A DNA stretch of 46,850 nt from PKWO01 sp036561005 (GTDB lineage: Bacteria > Pseudomonadota > Gammaproteobacteria > Burkholderiales > Burkholderiaceae_D). The DNA lies in assembly GCA_036561005.1 (NCBI GenBank), contig DATBQE010000005.1, forward strand, positions 1-46,850, in the 5' to 3' direction. Of this stretch, positions 34,615-43,981 are shown one piece after another; the first letter of the stretch is position 1; each line of letters begins with the position of its first letter. The notes under the pieces are model-generated. The model was not told the DNA's origin. It saw nothing but the letters and a program-made list of their open reading frames with translations, and ran no database searches. The position numbers were made by a program, and so were the translations under genes.

Positions 34615-36522
34615 ATGAGCATTCTCAATATTGGTCAAAGTGCATTGGCGGCGGCGCAGCTGGGGTTGGCCACGACCTCGAACAACATCGCCAATGCCAG
34701 CACGCCAGGATATAACCGCGAACAGATTTTGCAAACTGAGGCGGGCGGACAAAACACCGGTTCCGGTTTCATCGGCGCAGGTGCCAACGTTCAAAGCATA
34801 CAGCGCCTGTACAACAGTTTCCTGGCAACGCAGCAGAACAATGCCCAATCCCAGTATTCGAGCCTCAATACCAATTACACGCAAATTTCGCAGATCAACA
34901 ATATGTTTGCCAATTCGACGGCAGGTTTGTCGCCGTCGATACAGAGTTTTTTCAACAGTATTCAGACCGCCTCGTCCAATCCAAGCGCCGCCTCGTCGCG
35001 CGAGACAGTGCTCACCTCGGCGCAAGCCCTGGCTTCGCAGTTCCAGAGCACCAGCGCGCAATTAAGCCAGATCAGCGACGGCATCAATACTCAACTTGGC
35101 TCGACGGTGCAAAGCATCAACAACTATGCGACGCAAATCGCCAGTTTGAATCAGTCGATTCAGGATGCCGAAGCATCGAATGCCGGGCAACCGCCGAATT
35201 CCTTGCTTGACCAACGCGATCAGGCTGTCACGAGCCTCAGCCAGTTGACTGGTGTGACGATAGTCAACCAGGGCAGCGGCTACAACGTCTTTATCGGCAA
35301 TGGCCAGCCGCTCGTGGTTGGCACGCAGCCTTACCAACTGGCGACGATGCAATCGCCGACCAACGTCAGCCAGTTGGTTGTCGGTTATGTCACACCGGGC
35401 GGGACGCACGAAATTCCTCAAACCAGCCTGACCGGCGGATCGCTGTCGGGCTTGCTGCAATTCCGCTCGCAAACACTGACGCCGGCGCAAAACGCACTCG
35501 GGCAAATGGCGATCGGATTGGCCGATACGGTGAATTCGCAACAGCAACTGGGACAGGATTTGAACGGCAATCCCGGCGTCTCCATGTTCACCAGTGGTAT
35601 ACCGACGACATCGCCGAACACCAACAATCTCGGCAATATGCAGGTCACAACGACAATCGCGAATTCCGGTGCGCTGACATCGAGCAATTACACGTTGCAG
35701 TTTGATGGTACGAACTACAATCTGACCCGCCTTTCGGATAACTCACTGGTTTACCAGGGCGCGACATTCCCGCCTGCTTCTGCCGTTGACGGGCTCACGT
35801 TCACCTCGACAGGTGCGCCGAGCACGGGCGACACTTTCCTGATTCAGCCGACCGTTAATGGCGCTTCGGGATTTGGCGTCGCCATCACGAATATCGCGCA
35901 GATTGCCATGGCGGCGCCGATTGCGACGAGCGCACCGACCAGCAATACCGGCACGGGATTGATCAGTGCCGGTGTGGTGAATTCACCGCCGCCGCCCGAC
36001 CCCAACCTGACGCAGCCGGTGACAATCACTTTCAACACGCCGCCGACGACCTATAACGTGACCGGAACAATTTCCGGCGCGCCGGCCACGACGAACTTGC
36101 CTTACACGGCCGGCAGCAACATCACCTTTAATGGTTGGACTGTACAGATCACGGGCAATCCCGGCGCCAACGACACATTCACTGTCGGGCCCAACACGAG
36201 CGGCGCAGGCGATAGTCGCAACGGCGTATTGATGGCCGGCATACAGACGACCAAGACGCTCAATAACGGCGGCACGAGCCTGCAAGGCGCCTATGCGCAA
36301 CTGGTCAGCTCGGTCGGCAACCAGACCGCGTCGTTGCAGGCGACCAGCGTGGCTGCCAATACCCAATTGACCAATGCGACCAATGCGCAGCAGTCGGTTT
36401 CCGGCGTGAACCTCGATGAAGAAGCAAGCAAGTTGTTGCAATACCAGGAAGCCTACCAGGCCGCGGCGAAATTGATGTCCACCATCAATTCGCTATTCAG
36501 CAATTTGCTCAGTAGCTTGTAA
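34615..36522 (+). CDS. flgK: Hook-filament junction protein FlgK
   Basis: FlgK is the first hook-filament junction protein, exported with FlgN. The 635-residue product begins MSILNIGQSALAAAQLGLAT with TTSNNIANASTPGYNREQIL and ends SGVNLDEEASKLLQYQEAYQ, which are the family termini. The central region holds two copies of a beta-type module ending TGAPSTGDTF and TGNPGANDTF (about 35701-35856 and 36042-36198), also seen in FlgL. It has its own FliA promoter; flgL follows after 15 bases. Confidence 0.95.
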   Translation: MSILNIGQSALAAAQLGLATTSNNIANASTPGYNREQILQTEAGGQNTGSGFIGAGANVQSIQRLYNSFLATQQNNAQSQYSSLNTNYTQISQINNMFANSTAGLSPSIQSFFNSIQTASSNPSAASSRETVLTSAQALASQFQSTSAQLSQISDGINTQLGSTVQSINNYATQIASLNQSIQDAEASNAGQPPNSLLDQRDQAVTSLSQLTGVTIVNQGSGYNVFIGNGQPLVVGTQPYQLATMQSPTNVSQLVVGYVTPGGTHEIPQTSLTGGSLSGLLQFRSQTLTPAQNALGQMAIGLADTVNSQQQLGQDLNGNPGVSMFTSGIPTTSPNTNNLGNMQVTTTIANSGALTSSNYTLQFDGTNYNLTRLSDNSLVYQGATFPPASAVDGLTFTSTGAPSTGDTFLIQPTVNGASGFGVAITNIAQIAMAAPIATSAPTSNTGTGLISAGVVNSPPPPDPNLTQPVTITFNTPPTTYNVTGTISGAPATTNLPYTAGSNITFNGWTVQITGNPGANDTFTVGPNTSGAGDSRNGVLMAGIQTTKTLNNGGTSLQGAYAQLVSSVGNQTASLQATSVAANTQLTNATNAQQSVSGVNLDEEASKLLQYQEAYQAAAKLMSTINSLFSNLLSSL

Positions 36523-36537
36523 CAGGGAAAGCAAATT

Positions 36538-38022
36538 ATGCGTATCAGCTCCAGTATGATTTATGCCGCAGGATCCGCCCAGATCAGCGATCTGCAGGCG
36601 CAATTGCTGCACACCCAGGAACAGATTGCCTCGGGTAGTTCGATCCTCACGCCGGCTGACAATCCGGTCAACGCTGCGCAGGCGCTGATCGTCTCCCAGT
36701 CGCAAGCAGACAATACCCAATATGCCGCCAATCGTCAGAGCGCAACCAACTCGCTGTCGCAGGAAGAAACTGCACTGGCGAGCGTCACGACTCTGATTCA
36801 GAATGCCCAGACGGCGATTGTCGACGCCGGCAATGGCAGCTATACGCTGCAGCAGAGGCAGGCAATTGCCACCAGCTTGCAGGGCAGTTATAACCAGTTG
36901 CTCGGCCTCGCCAACTCGCAGGACGGCAACGGCAATTACCTGTTTTCCGGATATCAATCCGGTACGGCGCCATTTTCGGTGACCTCGACAGGCGCGCAGT
37001 ACAATGGGGACCAAGGCCAGACCGTGGTGCAGGTCGGGACGGCACAGCAGATTGCGATCGGTGACTCCGGAAACGCCGTGTTTGAGAATAACGTCACCGG
37101 AAACGGCCGCTTCACGACGGTGGCAGGTGCTGTCAATATTGGATCGGGCATCATATCCAGCGGATCGATCACAAACGCTGCCGCTTTGACCGGGGACACC
37201 TACAGCGTGACCTTCTCCGGCATCCAGACCAGTGCCGGCGGTGCCAATGCAGGAAATGGCGTGATTTCACCGGCGACCATTGCCAATGCCGCACAATTGA
37301 ACGGCGATACCTATAATTTGAATTTCCACACGGGCGCGGGTGGCACGACCTACGATGTAGTCGACACCAACACCGGCAATACGATTGTCAACGGCGCGTC
37401 GTATACTGCAGGCCAATCCCTGAGCGTCGGGGGGGCACAATTCAATATCACGGGCAATCCGGCCAACGGCGACCAGTTCACCATGGTGGCCAATCCGACA
37501 ACCTATACCGTGGCCGACCTCACCAATCCCGCATCGGCGACGGTTCCGCCGCCAAACCAGCCTTATGTGGCGGGGCAAGCGATTCAGTTTGACGGTTTGC
37601 AATTTGACGTGACCGGTGCGCCGTCCAATGGCGACACGTTTTCACTGGCGCCAAGTGCAAAGCAAAGCATATTTACCACCTTGACCAGCCTGATCAATCT
37701 ACTCAATACGCCCACCGGAACAGGCGTGGCCGGCGAGACGAATCTGACGAATGGGTTGAACACGGCAAGCAACAATTTGAGCAGTGCGTTGAATAACATT
37801 TTGACGGTGCGCGCGTCTGTTGGGGCACGATTGAATGAGATGACTGCATTGAATACGGAGGGCAATAATCTCGGCCTGCAGTATTCGACTTCGCTCAACA
37901 GCTTGCAGGACTTGAATTATGCGCAGGCATTGTCGAGCTATTCGCAGCAGCAAACGACGTTGACCGCCGCCCAGCAATCGTTCGTCAAGATATCGAATTT
38001 GTCGCTGTTCAACTACCTGTAA
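36538..38022 (+). CDS. flgL: Hook-filament junction protein FlgL, enlarged
   Basis: FlgL is the second junction protein, to which the filament attaches. The 494-residue product has flagellin-like ends (RISSSMIYAAGSAQISDLQA; QQTTLTAAQQSFVKISNLSL) but is longer than the roughly 300-400 residues I would expect. The extra length comes from repeats: GSITNAAALTGDTYSVTF and ATIANAAQLNGDTYNLNF, then two modules ending TGNPANGDQF and TGAPSNGDTF (about 37345-37488 and 37498-37656). It converges on fliR with a 24-base gap. Confidence 0.93.
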   Translation: MRISSSMIYAAGSAQISDLQAQLLHTQEQIASGSSILTPADNPVNAAQALIVSQSQADNTQYAANRQSATNSLSQEETALASVTTLIQNAQTAIVDAGNGSYTLQQRQAIATSLQGSYNQLLGLANSQDGNGNYLFSGYQSGTAPFSVTSTGAQYNGDQGQTVVQVGTAQQIAIGDSGNAVFENNVTGNGRFTTVAGAVNIGSGIISSGSITNAAALTGDTYSVTFSGIQTSAGGANAGNGVISPATIANAAQLNGDTYNLNFHTGAGGTTYDVVDTNTGNTIVNGASYTAGQSLSVGGAQFNITGNPANGDQFTMVANPTTYTVADLTNPASATVPPPNQPYVAGQAIQFDGLQFDVTGAPSNGDTFSLAPSAKQSIFTTLTSLINLLNTPTGTGVAGETNLTNGLNTASNNLSSALNNILTVRASVGARLNEMTALNTEGNNLGLQYSTSLNSLQDLNYAQALSSYSQQQTTLTAAQQSFVKISNLSLFNYL

Positions 38023-38046
38023 ATTCATTGCCGTCGCGGCGCTCGA

Positions 38047-38841
38047 TCACCTGAGTGCCGGCAGTGCGGCCGCGGTCACGCGCTGCATGGTCGTGATCGC
38101 TTCTTCCATCAAATGCAACAAGGGCGTGGTCAGGTAAGGCAGGCTGATTGCGATCATGATGAAACCCACGCCCATCGTTACCGGAAATCCGATACCGAAC
38201 AGATTCAATTGCGGCGCGGCACGCGTCAGGACGCCGAGCGCCAGATTGGTGATCAGCAGGGCTGCTACAATCGGCAACGCAAGCTGGAGGCCCGAGCTGA
38301 AGATGCGGCCGCCCCAGGTCACGATCATCAGCAAACGACCGCCCTCAAACGGATGATCGGAAATCGGCATGCTGGAGAAGCTGTCGATCAGGGTGGACAA
38401 GACCACGAGATGGATGTTGGCAGCCAGGTAGACCATGATCATCAACAGCGCAAAAAATTGGCTGACGGCGGAAGACTGACCCTCCGATTGTGGATCGAAA
38501 AAGGTGGCAAAACCCAGTCCCATGGTCAGTCCTGCCACAGTGCCAGCCATTTCCATCCCGGCAAACGCCATGCGCATCGCCAGGCCCATGGCCAGGCCAA
38601 TGATCAACTGCTGCGCCAGTATCAACAATCCTGAGAGCGACATCGGGTCCATGGCCGGACCTGCCGGGACCGCAGGGGCTACCACCATCGCCAGCAGGAA
38701 CGCCAAACCGACTTTGACGCGCGCGGGAATCTGACCGTTGTTGTAGAGCGGGGCCAATGCCATCAAGCCCAATATCCTGGTCATCGGCCAAAGGTAAGCC
38801 GCGATCAGCGTATTGAGTTGCGCACTGGTGATCGAAATCAT
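38047..38841 (-). CDS. fliR: Flagellar export gate protein FliR
   Basis: FliR is part of the FliPQR export channel in the inner membrane. The 264-residue product has about six hydrophobic segments and the family pieces YLWPMTRILGLMALAPL, GLAMGLAMRMAFAGMEMAG and GLTMGLGFATFFDP. It is the last gene of the minus-strand run fliLMNOPQR and begins 10 bases after fliQ. Confidence 0.95.
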   Translation of the reverse strand: MISITSAQLNTLIAAYLWPMTRILGLMALAPLYNNGQIPARVKVGLAFLLAMVVAPAVPAGPAMDPMSLSGLLILAQQLIIGLAMGLAMRMAFAGMEMAGTVAGLTMGLGFATFFDPQSEGQSSAVSQFFALLMIMVYLAANIHLVVLSTLIDSFSSMPISDHPFEGGRLLMIVTWGGRIFSSGLQLALPIVAALLITNLALGVLTRAAPQLNLFGIGFPVTMGVGFIMIAISLPYLTTPLLHLMEEAITTMQRVTAAALPALR

Positions 38842-38851
38842 CGGTGACGAG

Positions 38852-39121
38852 TCAGCCGATCATGCCCGGTATGCCGGTAAACAGTTCACGCATATAGTCG
38901 AGCATGATGGTCAGCATCCACGGGCCTGCAACGACCAGCGCGACGAAAATGCCGACCAGTTTGGGGATGAACGACAAAGTCATTTCATTGATCTGCGTGG
39001 CAGCCTGAAAAATACTGACGACCAGACCGATGACGAGCGCAACCAGCAGCATGGGTGCGGCAATCATCAATGCCACTTCCATCGCGTGGCGACCCATGGT
39101 CATGACGTATTCGGGATTCAT
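38852..39121 (-). CDS. fliQ: Flagellar export gate protein FliQ
   Basis: FliQ is the small two-helix export channel subunit. The 89-residue product has two hydrophobic segments (IAAPMLLVALVIGLVVSIFQ and LVGIFVALVVAGPWML) around the conserved AATQINEMTLSFIPK. Length and sequence are typical. It lies between fliP and fliR. Confidence 0.95.
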   Translation of the reverse strand: MNPEYVMTMGRHAMEVALMIAAPMLLVALVIGLVVSIFQAATQINEMTLSFIPKLVGIFVALVVAGPWMLTIMLDYMRELFTGIPGMIG

Positions 39122-39154
39122 TTTGCGGCCTCTTGGAATCGGGTAACAACGCGG

Positions 39155-39934
39155 CTAATAAAAACTTTGTGTGAGCGAGGTAATGAGCAGGCTCCACCCG
39201 TCGACCAGCACAAACAACATGATCTTGAACGGCAACGACACAGTGGAGGGCGATACCATCATCATCCCCATCGACATCAGAACACTGGCCACCACCATGT
39301 CGATGATTAAAAACGGTATGAAGATGGCAAAACTGATTTGAAACGCCGTCTTCAATTCACTTGTCACGAAGGCCGGAATCAGCACGCGCAACGGCACGTC
39401 TTCCGGTCCCTGCAGTTGCGGATTGTTCGATAGCTTCACATACAGTGCGAGGTCGGCCTGGCGCGTCTGCTTCATCATGAATGTCTTGAGCGGTGCTACA
39501 CCTTTGTCCATGGCTTGCGACATCGTGATCTTGTTTTCCGATAACGGCTGCCATGCGTCTATGTAAATCTTGTCGAACACCGGCCCCATCACGAACAGCG
39601 TGAGAAACAGGGCCAGCCCGGTGATGACCTGATTCGGCGGCGCGCTCTGGACACCGATCGCCTGGCGCAGCAGCGACAATACAATGATGATGCGCGTGAA
39701 ACTGGTCATCATCATCAATGCTGCCGGCAGGAACGACAGCGACGTCATCAACAGCAGCGTCTGCAGGCTCAGAGAATAGGTTTGGCCGCCGCCGGGCGCC
39801 GGTGTGCTGGTTACGGCCGGCAAGCCGGCGACCTGCGCCAACGCTTCGAAGGGCAGCGCGAGAATCAGCAGGGGAAGGAAACAGCGCAGAACGCGCAATG
39901 CACGCCGCATTGACGATGTATTACTGGCTGGCAT
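39155..39934 (-). CDS. fliP: Flagellar export gate protein FliP
   Basis: FliP forms the core of the export channel. The 259-residue product has a cleavable signal peptide (about residues 1-34), then LTSLSFLPAALMMMTSFTRI in slightly varied form, LRQAIGVQSAPPNQVITGLA, and VPLRVLIPAFVTSELKTAFQ. Its start overlaps the end of fliO by 14 bases. Confidence 0.96.
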   Translation of the reverse strand: MPASNTSSMRRALRVLRCFLPLLILALPFEALAQVAGLPAVTSTPAPGGGQTYSLSLQTLLLMTSLSFLPAALMMMTSFTRIIIVLSLLRQAIGVQSAPPNQVITGLALFLTLFVMGPVFDKIYIDAWQPLSENKITMSQAMDKGVAPLKTFMMKQTRQADLALYVKLSNNPQLQGPEDVPLRVLIPAFVTSELKTAFQISFAIFIPFLIIDMVVASVLMSMGMMMVSPSTVSLPFKIMLFVLVDGWSLLITSLTQSFY

Positions 39935-40340
39935 TGCGTTTGTCGATCTTTTGTTTCAGCCAAACGGCGAACTGGTTGGCAGGGGGCGTCGCATCGACAG
40001 GTGCAACCTGTTCCTGGCGCGGCAGATTGGCCAGGGCACTTACCCTGCCCGGTGCGACGCCGACCACAATCCACTGATCTGCGATCTCAAGCACCAGAAC
40101 CCGCTCGCGATTACCGACGCTCACGCCGCCGACAACTTTGACGACGCCGCCGGCTTGCGGGCGGCCCACACCCGCGCGCTTGAGCAGCCAGAGCACGCCG
40201 GCCATGGCGCCGAGCACGACCAGCAAGCCGAACAGGACCTTGAAGAGGTCGAGTGCCATGCTCGGCTGGTCTGCAGCCAGCGCGGTGCCGGAGGCGGCTA
40301 GCGACGCTGCCAGTGCTGACAACAGGCGAAGCCGGGTCAT
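39921..40340 (-). CDS. fliO: Flagellar export accessory protein FliO
   Basis: FliO helps FliP assemble. The 139-residue product has a signal-like N-terminus (LLSALAASLAASGTALA), one membrane segment (LFGLLVVLGAMAGVLWLLKR), and a cytoplasmic part with VGGVSVGNRERVLVLEI. Its start overlaps the fliN stop as ATGA, and its end overlaps fliP, so all three are coupled. Confidence 0.93.
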   Translation of the reverse strand: MTRLRLLSALAASLAASGTALAADQPSMALDLFKVLFGLLVVLGAMAGVLWLLKRAGVGRPQAGGVVKVVGGVSVGNRERVLVLEIADQWIVVGVAPGRVSALANLPRQEQVAPVDATPPANQFAVWLKQKIDKRNASQ

Positions 40341-40753
40341 TTATTCAATTTCCTGATGCGTTCGGAAGGCGTAATGATGTCGGTCAGACGAATCCCGAAC
40401 TTGTCGTTCACGACCACCACTTCGCCTTGAGCAATCAGACAGCCGTTAACCAGCACATCCATCGGTTCGCCGGCCATGCCGTCGAGTTCAACCACCGAAC
40501 CTTGCGCCAGTTGCAACAGGTTCTTGATGGCGATCTTGGTACGACCGAGTTCCACCGTCAATTGCACCGGGATGTCGAGAATGAAGTCGATGTCGTTATG
40601 GGTTTCGCCCTTGACGCCCGCCGACAAGTCCTTGAAGACATTGGCCGCGGCTTGTTGCGTCTTCAGCGCTGCGGCTTCCGCTTCCGCCTGCTCGGCGATT
40701 GCCGCACCCCAATCGTCTTCTGCGGCGCTCTGTGCGTCATTTTCATCAGCCAT
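40337..40753 (-). CDS. fliN: Flagellar motor switch protein FliN
   Basis: FliN forms the lower C ring of the switch. The 138-residue product has an acidic, Ala-rich N-terminus and a SpoA-type domain with DFILDIPVQLTVELGRTKI and VVVNDKFGIRLTDII. The ribosome site AAGGAG lies six bases before ATG 40753 and decides the start over the ATG 18 bases further up, which overlaps that site. It overlaps the end of fliM by eight bases. Confidence 0.96.
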   Translation of the reverse strand: MADENDAQSAAEDDWGAAIAEQAEAEAAALKTQQAAANVFKDLSAGVKGETHNDIDFILDIPVQLTVELGRTKIAIKNLLQLAQGSVVELDGMAGEPMDVLVNGCLIAQGEVVVVNDKFGIRLTDIITPSERIRKLNK

Positions 40754-41747
40754 GTTCATCTCCTTGCACAAAATCGTTGGTGCTATGGGTCAAGAGCTTT
40801 TCCACCTTGAGCGCGTATTGACCGTTCAGTCTTCCGTAGGTGCATTCCATCACCGGCACGCCGTCTATCTTGGCTTCGACCCGGTCCGGCACGGCGAGCG
40901 GAATGATGTCGCCGACCTGCATGTTCAAAATCTTGCCGAGCGTCGATTTGGCGACCCCGAGGTCAGCGATGATCTCGACTTCGGCGGTCTGAATCTGCTG
41001 CGTCATCAGGCGGATCCAGCGCTTGTCCATTTCCAGCGTTTCGCCCTGCAGGCTGCTCGTGAGCAGATCGCGGATCGGTTCGATCATGGAGTAGGGCGTG
41101 CAGAAATGCATTTCGCCGCTGACCGGCCCCAGCTCGATGGTAAATGTGGTCGATACCACGACCTCGTTCGGCGTGGCAATATTGGCAAACTGGGTATTCA
41201 TTTCCGAGCGGATGTATTCGAACTCCACCGGGTACACCGGTTCCCAGGACTTGGAATACGTCTCGAACACAATATCGAGTATGCGCTGGATGATGCGCTG
41301 CTCGGTTTGGGTGAAATCGCGGCCTTCGACACGGGTGTGGAAGCGCCCGTCGCCGCCGAACAGGTTGTCGACCAGGAGAAACACCAGGTTCGGATCGAAC
41401 ACCATCAGCGCAGTGCCGCGCAGCGGCTTCATGTGCACAAGGTTGAGGTTGGTCGGCACCACCAGATTGCGAATGAATTCGCTGTACTTTGATACGCGCA
41501 CCGGGCCGATCGATACTTCGGAACTGCGGTGCAAAAAATTGAACAGGCCGATGCGCAACAAACGCGCAAAGCGTTCGTTGATGATCTCAAGCGTCGGCAT
41601 GCGACCGCGGACGATCCGCTCCTGGGTCGCGAGGTTATAAGGGCGTACGCCGGAATCGTCTTCCAGCGTGGTGCTCTCATCCTGATCGCCGTTGACGCCC
41701 TTGAGCAGGGCATCAACTTCTTCTTGAGAAAGAAAATTATCGGCCAT
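40746..41747 (-). CDS. fliM: Flagellar motor switch protein FliM
   Basis: FliM is the middle of the C ring and receives CheY-phosphate. The 333-residue product begins with the CheY-binding peptide (FLSQEEVDALLKG, residues 5-17), has the CheC-like middle domain with LFGGDGRFHTRVEGRDFT, and a C-terminal SpoA domain. It starts four bases after fliL and runs into fliN with an eight-base overlap. Confidence 0.97.
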   Translation of the reverse strand: MADNFLSQEEVDALLKGVNGDQDESTTLEDDSGVRPYNLATQERIVRGRMPTLEIINERFARLLRIGLFNFLHRSSEVSIGPVRVSKYSEFIRNLVVPTNLNLVHMKPLRGTALMVFDPNLVFLLVDNLFGGDGRFHTRVEGRDFTQTEQRIIQRILDIVFETYSKSWEPVYPVEFEYIRSEMNTQFANIATPNEVVVSTTFTIELGPVSGEMHFCTPYSMIEPIRDLLTSSLQGETLEMDKRWIRLMTQQIQTAEVEIIADLGVAKSTLGKILNMQVGDIIPLAVPDRVEAKIDGVPVMECTYGRLNGQYALKVEKLLTHSTNDFVQGDEHG

Positions 41748-41751
41748 GACG

Positions 41752-42288
41752 TTACTGAATCACAAACGAAGTAAAAAACACGTTGGATACGGCTTGCGGC
41801 GGCCCCTTCGGAGAAAATGGCTGATTGACGCTTGCAATGATTTCTTCGGTCAGCTTCTTTTTCCCTTCAACCGTCGTCAGCTCCGATGCCTTCTTGCTTG
41901 ACAGCAGCAACAGCAAACGGCTGCGCACCTGCGGCATGAAATTCTTGATGGTCTCTTCCTGCGCCGCATCGGGCACCTGCAAGGTAAATGCCACCTGGAG
42001 GAATTGTTCCGTACCTTCCGATTGCAAATTCACCGTAAACGGCTCCATGGTCACAAACATCGGGGCTTTCGCCGGTTCGCTCTTGGCTTCCTTCTTTTCC
42101 TCTGCTGCGCTTGCTCCGCCGCGCAGGAACAGGAAGGCACCGCCGCCTGCAGCACTGACAATGACCAACGCCCCAACAATCAGCAGGATCAGCTTTTTCT
42201 TGGATTTCTTTGGCACAGGTGCCTCGACCACTTCCGGGGTGACCGGTTTTGCTCCTGCTTTTGGCGCTGCCTTGGGGGCTGTAGCCAT
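41752..42288 (-). CDS. fliL: Basal body-associated protein FliL
   Basis: FliL surrounds or supports the stator at the inner membrane. The 178-residue product has an Ala/Pro/Lys-rich N-terminus, one membrane segment (LILLIVGALVIVSAAGGGAF), and a periplasmic domain with FVTMEPFTVNL and VRSRLLLLLSSKKASEL. AAGGAGG before the ATG is a strong ribosome site. It opens the fliLMNOPQR run; its promoter should lie in the gap above 42288. Confidence 0.94.
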   Translation of the reverse strand: MATAPKAAPKAGAKPVTPEVVEAPVPKKSKKKLILLIVGALVIVSAAGGGAFLFLRGGASAAEEKKEAKSEPAKAPMFVTMEPFTVNLQSEGTEQFLQVAFTLQVPDAAQEETIKNFMPQVRSRLLLLLSSKKASELTTVEGKKKLTEEIIASVNQPFSPKGPPQAVSNVFFTSFVIQ

Positions 42289-42596
42289 GTAATTCCTCCT
42301 TGGATTGCAATCATTATCAAGAAAAAGTTGAACGCAGGATACCTTGAACAGAAGGGGAAGTCTCGACGTATTCAGGCGTTCTTTTGCGAAGCAAAAATCG
42401 GGCGCTGGCGCAAATACCCGCCGTGCCGCCAGTTATCTTGCCGCAAGAGGGCTTGACGTAGCCGTGAAACCTCGACCGTTGCTGTCTGCAGTTCCTCTGC
42501 TTTTCATTGTAATCCACCCTGAGCCCCGCAGGAGAATGAGTGTGGGCAATCCTGTGGGGGCGGGGTAGGGGAAAAGGGCGGCCGCGCGGCCGGAAT
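42289..42596 (-). other. 308-base gap between fliK and fliL
   Basis: No gene is convincing on either strand. On the minus strand, just after the fliK stop, the palindrome GGCCGCGCGGCC (42580-42591) is followed by GCCCTTTT, a weak terminator-like arrangement. A second hairpin, TTTTGC-GAA-GCAAAA, lies at 42382-42396. A promoter for fliL probably lies here, but no clear pair of boxes could be assigned. Confidence 0.4.
42575..42591 (-). terminator. Possible weak terminator after fliK
   Basis: The perfect 12-base palindrome GGCCGCGCGGCC is followed on the minus strand by GCCCTTTT. The stem is strong but the loop must open inside the palindrome and the T-run is only four bases, so termination would be partial at best. 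It lies six bases beyond the fliK stop codon. Confidence 0.35.
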
Positions 42597-43943
42597 TCAG
42601 GCGAAGGTATCGACCAGACCGATGCCGCCGCTGTGATGCACGGGCTGGGTGCTGACGACGCGGGTGTCGATTGGGTCCACTGCTTGCCCTCTGCTGCCAT
42701 TGGATTTGTGCGCGCTCTGCTCGGCAAAATTCTGTTGTTGTTGCGCATTTCCAGCATTGACTGACGTTTGGCCCAATTGAATACCGGCGTCGCCGAGCAT
42801 TTCACGCAGCTTCGGCATGGCCGATTCCAGCGCCTGGCGAACTTCGGGTTGGGCTGCAGTGAAGGTTGCGGTTGCGTGTGAATTGGTCACGTTCAGGACC
42901 ACCTGCATCGGGCCCAGGTCGGGTGGGTTCAGGGTCAGCGACGCGCTTTGCTGGCCGCCGGCCACCATCCATACAACTTTTTGTCCCAGGGCCTGATCCC
43001 AGCCTGAACTGCCGACCTGAGGCGTCAGCTTGTCATTCGCGCCAATGACTTGCGCAGCCGCGCCGGTGGTCTGCAATATGTTTTGTGCAACAGGAATCGC
43101 TGTGGCTGCCGCATTGGATGCCGAGTCGATGGCGGCCGCGCTTCTTGCCGCCGCGGCATCGAGATCGGCGAGGCCGGCGGCAATGTCTTTTTGTGCTGCC
43201 GCAGCAAGATCCAGGGCCGGTTGCGGCACGGCACTCTTGACATCGACGGTGGGCAAGGAACCGGCCTGATCTTTCGGCGTCGAGGCAGCCGATGCGGTAT
43301 TGGCGTTGCTGTCGAGAATATTGCCTTTTGCCGCGTCTTTCAAGGATACGGCAGGCGAGGGCAAGCTTGCATCTTTGAGGGCCGCGCCAGTCGAAGCTTG
43401 GGCTGCCTGATCGGCTGCGCTACTCACCGCAGCCTGAAAATTGGCGAGCGCAGCCTGGGCATTGCCGGCGCTTGTACAGGATGTCAGGGCGGAGAGCGCC
43501 GCACTGCTGTCGGTCGTGGTCGTGGTTACGCTGCCATCGGCAGTGACGGGCTGCTGGATATTGGAAACTAGCGCAAGCAATTGCGCCGGACCGCTGGCCG
43601 CGCCGGCATCGACCCCGGTGTTGGCGCTGCCATTTGTGGTATTGGCAGTGCCGCCGTCCGAGCCGTCGGCGTGGTTGTGCGCAGACTTCAATTTGCCGCC
43701 TTTTCCGCTGGAAGCAGTGCCCGAGGTACTGCCGGTCTGCTGGTCGGGTGCGGTATTGTTGCCGTCCTGGTTCTGTGTATTTGACGGCGTTTGCGGCGCG
43801 GGCGAATTGGCCTTGGGGCCGCCATTGGTCTGTTGCGCCAACACCTGCCCAAATGAGGTTTCCGGCTGCTGGCCGTTGCCCGTCTTGGAGACGGAAGGGG
43901 CGGGCCCTGTGCCGGCCACGTTGATAACTGGAACTGGTTTCAT
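42597..43943 (-). CDS. fliK: Hook-length control protein FliK
   Basis: FliK measures the hook and triggers the FlhB switch. The product, 448 residues from ATG 43943, has a long low-complexity region rich in Ala, Ser, Thr, Gln and Asn and the conserved C-terminal domain SASLTLNPPDLGPMQVVL with ATFTAAQPEVRQALE. The start is uncertain: a TTG at 43985 overlaps the fliJ stop as TTGA and would add 14 residues. ATG 43943 has GGCGG nearby. It ends the fliG-K run. Confidence 0.92.
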   Translation of the reverse strand: MKPVPVINVAGTGPAPSVSKTGNGQQPETSFGQVLAQQTNGGPKANSPAPQTPSNTQNQDGNNTAPDQQTGSTSGTASSGKGGKLKSAHNHADGSDGGTANTTNGSANTGVDAGAASGPAQLLALVSNIQQPVTADGSVTTTTTDSSAALSALTSCTSAGNAQAALANFQAAVSSAADQAAQASTGAALKDASLPSPAVSLKDAAKGNILDSNANTASAASTPKDQAGSLPTVDVKSAVPQPALDLAAAAQKDIAAGLADLDAAAARSAAAIDSASNAAATAIPVAQNILQTTGAAAQVIGANDKLTPQVGSSGWDQALGQKVVWMVAGGQQSASLTLNPPDLGPMQVVLNVTNSHATATFTAAQPEVRQALESAMPKLREMLGDAGIQLGQTSVNAGNAQQQQNFAEQSAHKSNGSRGQAVDPIDTRVVSTQPVHHSGGIGLVDTFA

Positions 43944-43981
43944 AGGTGCCGCCGTGTCTGGTGTCTTGCTTCGTGCTTCGC

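Noticed and set aside
42382..42396. TTTTGC-GAA-GCAAAA hairpin as a terminator
   Set aside because: Stem of only six mostly A-T pairs and no T-run following it on either strand beyond the stem itself.
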